A stretch of DNA of 46,150 bases, taken from positions 1 to 46,150 of the forward strand of contig JAFGKU010000165.1 of NCBI GenBank assembly GCA_016928415.1. Reading direction: 5' to 3'. A program made the translations under genes and the position numbers. Under the pieces are notes generated by a model. That model ran no database searches. It saw only the letters and a list, made by a program, of their open reading frames with translations, and was not told the origin of the DNA. Position 1 is the first letter of the stretch, and the number at the start of each line of letters is the position of its first letter. Below are positions 41,767 through 46,150 of this stretch, in pieces. This DNA comes from Spirochaetales bacterium (GTDB lineage: Bacteria; Spirochaetota; Spirochaetia; SZUA-6; JAFGRV01).

Positions 41767-42378
41767 ATGAAGCGTATACAACTTGGATTTTTATTTCTTT
41801 TCATGGTTTTCCTGTCAATACCCTGTTTTTGTGACGATTTTGATCCGATTTTGACAGAATACTTCGATGCCAACTATTCATCGAATATTATTGATTTAAA
41901 CACGCTGACAGCCCTTTTTGAAACGTCTGTTCAGAAGAAACGAACCATTTTCGAACTATTGAACAGCATCATAATGTTTGCCCAAAAAACTTCCAGGAAT
42001 ATCATCATACCCGGAAACTCAATACGGGAAATGGATAAAATATACCAGCTTGGAGGAGCCACGGTCAGCGCCCTTCTCCCGACCCACATAATTGATAACA
42101 TTTATATAAACTCCGATGAGGACCGGCCCAAACTGGAACTGGTCCTGACAACCGAATACCACACCTCCATTTCATTCGGCGATATCAACCTTTCAAAACG
42201 TTTTGGTTTCAAGGATGCCGTTCGGGGCAAATTCATGCAATCCTTCGGCATTTCAGCGGGTATTTCAATTTTCCGGTTCGGGATCGATACTATTGACCTT
42301 TTCCCTGGACTGGAAATGGGTGCACAGATCTTCTGGTTTTATGTCAGGATGCCTGTAAAGGAAATCCTGAGAGATTAA
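41767..42378 (+). CDS. Secreted protein of unknown function next to the repeat cluster
   Basis: 203 residues. Signal peptide about 1-21 (MKRIQLGFLFLFMVFLSIPCFC); the Cys at 19 or 21 does not sit in a clear lipobox. The mature part starts with a helical region (FDPILTEYFDANY; TLTALFETSVQKKRTIFELLNSI) and then amphipathic strands (LELVLTTEYHTSISFGDINLS; FGISAGISIFRFGIDTIDLFPGLEMGAQIFWFYVRM), which could form beta strands of an outer-membrane or surface protein. No family recognised. The upstream region, including the only SD-like AAAGGTG, is supplied by a repeat end. It lies 11 bases before the lipoprotein hydrolase gene, in an operon. Confidence 0.7.
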   Translation: MKRIQLGFLFLFMVFLSIPCFCDDFDPILTEYFDANYSSNIIDLNTLTALFETSVQKKRTIFELLNSIIMFAQKTSRNIIIPGNSIREMDKIYQLGGATVSALLPTHIIDNIYINSDEDRPKLELVLTTEYHTSISFGDINLSKRFGFKDAVRGKFMQSFGISAGISIFRFGIDTIDLFPGLEMGAQIFWFYVRMPVKEILRD

Positions 42379-42389
42379 GGAATCTTTTT

Positions 42390-43343
42390 ATGAGATTAAA
42401 GGCGACAGTTCTCTTCTTTTTTGTTCTATTATTGAGTTGCACGAACCAGAAAATCGTGGAAGGGGACAGGCTGCGGGCCGGCTACATGGAAGAATTCGCA
42501 GCTCTTACTTCGGATAATGCGGAAGGGGAAAGCCCCTTATACAATGTACTGGATAAGGAAGGCCTTGCCGTCTCCGGCTGCACGCGAAAATTATTTTCCG
42601 TAAAAAGCACGGGATATTCGATAGCAGGCTATGGATTTTATCCTGCGAACCCGAGGGGGACGGTATACGTGCTTCACGGGTATTCCTCCTATGCAGGCAT
42701 TAATCACGCTCTCTTTGAATTCCTGGCAGCCAACAACTGGGCTGTTGCGGCCATGGACCTGCCCGGGCACGGACTGTCATCCGGTGAAAGGGGAGGCATA
42801 AAAGATTTTTCGGAATACGGTACCGTTCTGAATGACTTTACCAATGCCACCAAACCCTCATTTCCCGCTCCCTTTCATATAGTTGCCCACAGTACGGGCT
42901 GCAGCGCCGTATTCGAGCTTCTGAGAAACGGTATAAGTCCTTTTGAACGGTATGTATTCTGTTCTCCCCTCATCAGGACCGTGGTTTACAAACAGGCTGT
43001 TATAGGGAATGCCCTCTTCGGCTGGCTGTCTCCGGATTTTGCAACCCCGTGGGAGGACCCGTTTGCAACGAGCAAGATTACGCGGGGATGGATAGACGCC
43101 CTGATCAAGTGGAATGAAAAAATTCAATCCACCCCCCCCATTAATACCCCCGTACTGATGTTATTCGGCACCAGGGACCAGGTTACGGACTGGGAATACA
43201 ATAAGGATTTCCTCGAAAGAAAAATGCCGTTCAGCCGTATCGAGGTTTATGAAAAGGGAATCCATGAATTGTTTGTTGATAGACCGGAAATAGCAGACAG
43301 GGTCTATTCAAGGTTGGAAAGCTACCTGGAGACGGGAAAATAG
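42390..43343 (+). CDS. Lipoprotein alpha/beta hydrolase (monoacylglycerol lipase-like)
   Basis: 317 residues. The signal peptide has the lipobox LLSC (lipidated Cys17), so it is anchored outside the inner membrane. The Hydrolase_4/lysophospholipase-type fold has VLHGYSSYAG (oxyanion region, 94-103), DLPGHGLSSG (123-132), nucleophile elbow AHSTGCSA (Ser168), Asp263 in FGTRDQ and His292 in KGIHELF, a complete triad. It would hydrolyse ester bonds of lipids or acylated glycans at the cell surface. A run of eight C (43132-43139, coding for STPP) lies inside the gene; a change in its length would shift the frame at about residue 250, before the catalytic Asp and His. Confidence 0.9.
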   Translation: MRLKATVLFFFVLLLSCTNQKIVEGDRLRAGYMEEFAALTSDNAEGESPLYNVLDKEGLAVSGCTRKLFSVKSTGYSIAGYGFYPANPRGTVYVLHGYSSYAGINHALFEFLAANNWAVAAMDLPGHGLSSGERGGIKDFSEYGTVLNDFTNATKPSFPAPFHIVAHSTGCSAVFELLRNGISPFERYVFCSPLIRTVVYKQAVIGNALFGWLSPDFATPWEDPFATSKITRGWIDALIKWNEKIQSTPPINTPVLMLFGTRDQVTDWEYNKDFLERKMPFSRIEVYEKGIHELFVDRPEIADRVYSRLESYLETGK

Positions 43344-43414
43344 GCCGTCCGGAAACAATCCGACCAGGATCAGCACTTGAACGATATCAATGGAAGCTTT
43401 CTTCCCCGGGGATT

Positions 43415-45850
43415 TTACCCCAGCACCGCGATCACTTCATGTTCCTTACCATCCTCGAAGAGAGGGAGAACCGCGCCATTCACCGTTTTACCGTCCACTG
43501 TTATTTGTTTGACGCCCCGGCAGACATGATCCGGATTTTTAACCTGGATGCTGTACCGGCAGCCCCGGTAAAGACGGTTGACGGTATAACCGTCCCAGGC
43601 GGCCGGGATGCAGGGATCAATCCGCAGCCCGTCGAAATCGGGCCGCACTCCCAGAATCCACCGGGAGATAATATCGAAGTTCCATGCGGCGGTACCGGTT
43701 AACCATGAATTTTTCGCCTCTCCCATGTTAACCGCATCCTTGCCCGCTATCATCTGGGAATACACGTACGGCTCTGTTTTATGGATCTCGCTTATTTCTT
43801 CAAGATACGCGGGTGCAATCTTCGCGTACAGGTCAAACGCCCGGTCGCCCCGGCCTATAACGGTTTCGGCGGCCATGATCCAGGGATTGTTGTGACAGAA
43901 AATTCCCGCGTTTTCCTTGTACCCGGGCGGATACGACGAAATTTCCCCCAGGTTCAGGTAATACCGCGAATACGGCGGGTTATGAAGCACTATCCCGTAC
44001 TTTGTGTCCAGGCGATCCTTCACCGAATCAAGCGCTTTCAATGCATACCCGTTTTTAACGCCTATACCGGCCATGATGCAGAATCCCTGGGGTTCAATGA
44101 ATATCTGCCCCTCGGTACATTCCCTGCTGCCCACTTTTTTTCCGTAAGCGTCATAGGCGCGTAAAAACCATTCCCCGTCATACCCGTGCTTCAAAACCGT
44201 CTCCACCATGGCGTCTATATGCTCCTGCGCCTTCGCAGCTTCGTCCGGCAGGCACTTTCGCTTCAGTATTTCCACGAAACCGGGCCCGACAAACACAAAA
44301 AGTCCGGCAATGAAAACCGATTCGGCAACCTTTCCTTCCTGGTTTTCCGTGGTCTGGAACGATTCGTCCGGCGTTTCGGAAAAACAATTGAGGTTCAGGC
44401 AGTCATTCCAGTCGGCGCGGCCTATCAATGGCAGGCCGTGGGGCCCCAGGTTGTTGATGACATGGTAGAAGGAACGTTTCAAATGTTCCAGCAGCGGCGC
44501 CCTGTTATGCGGATTACAGTCAAAACTCACCTCTTCATCCAGTATCGCGAAATCGCCCGTCTCCTTGATATAGGCGGAGGTTCCGAGCACCAGCCACAGG
44601 GGATCGTCATTGAATCCGCGCCCCACTTCGTCGTTGCCCTTCTTGGTAAGCGGCTGGTACTGGTGGTAGGCGCTGCCGTCCTCGAACTGGGTAGCGGCGA
44701 TATCGAGTATCCTCTCCCTGGCGCGTTCCGGAATGAGATGGACAAATCCGAGAAGGTCCTGCGTTGAATCCCTGAATCCCATGCCCCTGCCTATGCCGGA
44801 TTCGAAATAAGAAGCGCTTCGTGAAAGGTTGAATGTTACCATGCATTGGTAAGGATTCCAGCTATTGACCATCCGGTCCAGTTTTTCATCATGGCTTTTC
44901 AGCCTGTACCGTGATAACAGATTTTCCCAGTACGCGTTCAGGCGTTTAAATTCCTTTGTGATGTTTCCGGGAGCCGTTATACCGGTAATCATTTCCCGGG
45001 CCTTTTTCTTGTTGATAATGCCGGGTTTTTCCCATTTCTCGCTTTCCGCGTTTTCCACGTACCCGATGATAAAGATGAATTCCTTTGATTCACCGGCATC
45101 CAGAGACGCCTTTAAATGATGGGAGCCGATGGGTGCCCATCCGCTGGCAATGGATTTATATGATTTGCCGGCAGCAACCACCTGCGGGCAGTCAGGCCCG
45201 TTATACATGCCGAGGAAGCTTTCACGGTCCGTGTCATAACCAGCAATATCCGCATTCACGGAAAAGAAGGCATAGTGGGCCCGCCTTTCCCTGTATTCCG
45301 TTTTATGGTAAATGACGGAGTCGTCCAGTTCAACTTCTCCCGTACTGAAGTTGCGCTGGAAATTCGTCATATCGTCATACGCATTCCAGAGACAGAACTC
45401 AATGAAAGAAAAAAGTGATAAATCCTTTTTGGCCGATGTTAGATTCGTGACGGTAACCTGTATCACTTCACCGTTAAAATCCAATGGAACGAAATGCAGC
45501 TGGGTTACCTTTACCGAGTTCCTTACCCCGGTAATCGATGTGTAACCCAGGCCATGACGGCATTCGAACGATTCAAGGTCCTTCCTTACCGGCATCCAGC
45601 CCGGACTCCAGAAATCCTGCCCGTCCCTGATGTAGAAATACCTTCCGCCGAAATCCAGGGGCATATTATTGTACCGGTACCTGGTAAGCCTTCGAAGCCT
45701 GGCATCCTTGTAAAAACAATAACCGCCCGAAAGATGGGATATAATGGAAAAAAAATTTTCACTTCCCAGATAATTAATCCAGGGATAGGGTGTTTTTGGT
45801 GTCGTGATAACATATTCTTTATGCGCATCGTCAAAATAGCCGAATTTCAT
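43415..45850 (-). CDS. Cellobiose phosphorylase (GH94), full length
   Basis: 811 residues, cytoplasmic. It follows the Cellulomonas-type cellobiose phosphorylase almost block by block: [14 protein letters not shown] at the start, [36 protein letters not shown] (354-372), [16 protein letters not shown], and [17 protein letters not shown] with catalytic Asp483. [14 protein letters not shown] (phosphate-site His), [12 protein letters not shown] and a complete C-terminal beta domain ([16 protein letters not shown]) follow. It converts cellobiose and phosphate to glucose 1-phosphate and glucose. AGAAGG about six bases upstream of the ATG. No transporter is beside it; the glucose could be used by the ROK kinase. 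A palindrome lies about 120 bases upstream. Confidence 0.95.
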   Translation of the reverse strand: MKFGYFDDAHKEYVITTPKTPYPWINYLGSENFFSIISHLSGGYCFYKDARLRRLTRYRYNNMPLDFGGRYFYIRDGQDFWSPGWMPVRKDLESFECRHGLGYTSITGVRNSVKVTQLHFVPLDFNGEVIQVTVTNLTSAKKDLSLFSFIEFCLWNAYDDMTNFQRNFSTGEVELDDSVIYHKTEYRERRAHYAFFSVNADIAGYDTDRESFLGMYNGPDCPQVVAAGKSYKSIASGWAPIGSHHLKASLDAGESKEFIFIIGYVENAESEKWEKPGIINKKKAREMITGITAPGNITKEFKRLNAYWENLLSRYRLKSHDEKLDRMVNSWNPYQCMVTFNLSRSASYFESGIGRGMGFRDSTQDLLGFVHLIPERARERILDIAATQFEDGSAYHQYQPLTKKGNDEVGRGFNDDPLWLVLGTSAYIKETGDFAILDEEVSFDCNPHNRAPLLEHLKRSFYHVINNLGPHGLPLIGRADWNDCLNLNCFSETPDESFQTTENQEGKVAESVFIAGLFVFVGPGFVEILKRKCLPDEAAKAQEHIDAMVETVLKHGYDGEWFLRAYDAYGKKVGSRECTEGQIFIEPQGFCIMAGIGVKNGYALKALDSVKDRLDTKYGIVLHNPPYSRYYLNLGEISSYPPGYKENAGIFCHNNPWIMAAETVIGRGDRAFDLYAKIAPAYLEEISEIHKTEPYVYSQMIAGKDAVNMGEAKNSWLTGTAAWNFDIISRWILGVRPDFDGLRIDPCIPAAWDGYTVNRLYRGCRYSIQVKNPDHVCRGVKQITVDGKTVNGAVLPLFEDGKEHEVIAVLG

Positions 45851-45967
45851 TCAAAACCTTCTTTCTGCCAGTATTATTTTTATAACAATATTCAAAAGAC
45901 ACTATAACGTACATGGATTAAAGATGCTAACATATTTTCCATATCATAGAAAGTATTTTTATCAGGC

Positions 45968-45996
45968 AACGTTTAAAAACCTGATTTTTAAACGTT
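45968..45996. promoter_or_regulatory. Perfect palindrome upstream of cellobiose phosphorylase
   Basis: AACGTTTAAAAA (45968-45979) and TTTTTAAACGTT (45985-45996) form 12-base arms around CCTGA, with GGCA and TGCC further out. AACGTTT with a central CG recalls LacI-family operator cores. It could also be a weak hairpin. The surrounding 45851-46150 shows no gene. Confidence 0.4.
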
Positions 45997-46061
45997 TTTT
46001 GCCATAGCACAAAACATTAAAAAGAATATATTTCAAAGCCTGCTATTAATATATAAAACTC

Positions 46062-46098
46062 CTCTGCGAACTCAGCGTCTACTCCGCGTGCTCTGCGG
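46062..46098. repeat. Short imperfect tandem repeat of CTCTGCG-type units
   Basis: Four units share CTC-N-GCG: CTCTGCGAA (46062), CTCAGCGTCT (46071), CTCCGCGTG (46082) and CTCTGCGGTT (46091). It is non-coding and much richer in G+C than the flanking AT-rich sequence. Similar CTCTGCG strings recur between genes in many environmental bacterial genomes, as I recall. Confidence 0.5.
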
Positions 46099-46150
46099 TT
46101 ACTTCCCTGTTTGGGTCGATATAAAAACCTCTGCTTAAATCGGATTCTAA

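Noticed and set aside
44186..44767. Long open frame antisense to cellobiose phosphorylase
   Set aside because: It lies wholly opposite a strongly conserved enzyme, has no domain-like sequence and mirrors its codon pattern.

Overview
The window looks like chromosomal DNA of a free-living or commensal member of the Spirochaetota. The main reason is gene order: an NtrC-type regulator, a cytoplasmic histidine kinase, a DNA polymerase III delta-prime-like protein, CvpA and MurG lie in one run, an order I remember from Treponema pallidum (about TP0519-TP0523). The yajC-secD-secF block, enlarged SecD and SecF, lipoprotein-anchored sugar binding and many CUT1 sugar-transport genes fit the same group. 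Genus cannot be set from sequence alone. I saw no tRNA, rRNA, CRISPR array, transposase or phage gene.

Layout. 1-12.1 kb is a carbohydrate region. A secreted chitin-binding GH23 protein is cut by the window edge, followed by enolase. Then comes a divergent locus: a minus-strand operon (ROK repressor, lipoprotein binding protein, two permeases, NagZ-like GH3) and a plus-strand GH94 phosphorylase with a ROK sugar kinase. The two arms are separated by a 277-bp regulatory region holding a clear promoter and two related operator-like sites. 12.1-15.5 kb holds a small membrane protein, a ketopantoate-reductase-like protein, a J-domain protein and a WecA-like glycan initiation enzyme. 15.5-20.9 kb is the tightly packed murG-cvpA-delta-prime-kinase-regulator operon. 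21-30 kb holds a secreted protein of unknown function, a geranylgeranyl-reductase-like flavoprotein, transketolase, secF, secD, yajC and a small unknown gene. 30-33.4 kb holds two unusual histidine kinases in convergent orientation.

33.4-46 kb is a second carbohydrate region. A four-gene operon encodes a CsgG-like protein with a duplicated beta-sandwich, a small protein, a large GH3 beta-glucosidase and a DUF389 membrane protein. After it come a solitary MalG-type permease with its own promoter and a very strong terminator, a LacI repressor bracketed by inverted repeat ends, a cluster of MITE-like elements, a secreted unknown, a lipoprotein alpha/beta hydrolase and a full-length cellobiose phosphorylase.

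How it fits together: extracellular chitin or glucan fragments would be taken up by CUT1 ABC transporters, whose ATPase is not in the window. They would then be split inside the cell by GH3 and GH94 enzymes, partly by phosphorolysis, which saves ATP, and fed to glycolysis (enolase) and the pentose phosphate pathway (transketolase). Other notable points are candidate leaderless mRNAs, two 8-base G/C homopolymer tracts at sensitive positions, and a GH94 enzyme without the usual C-terminal domain.
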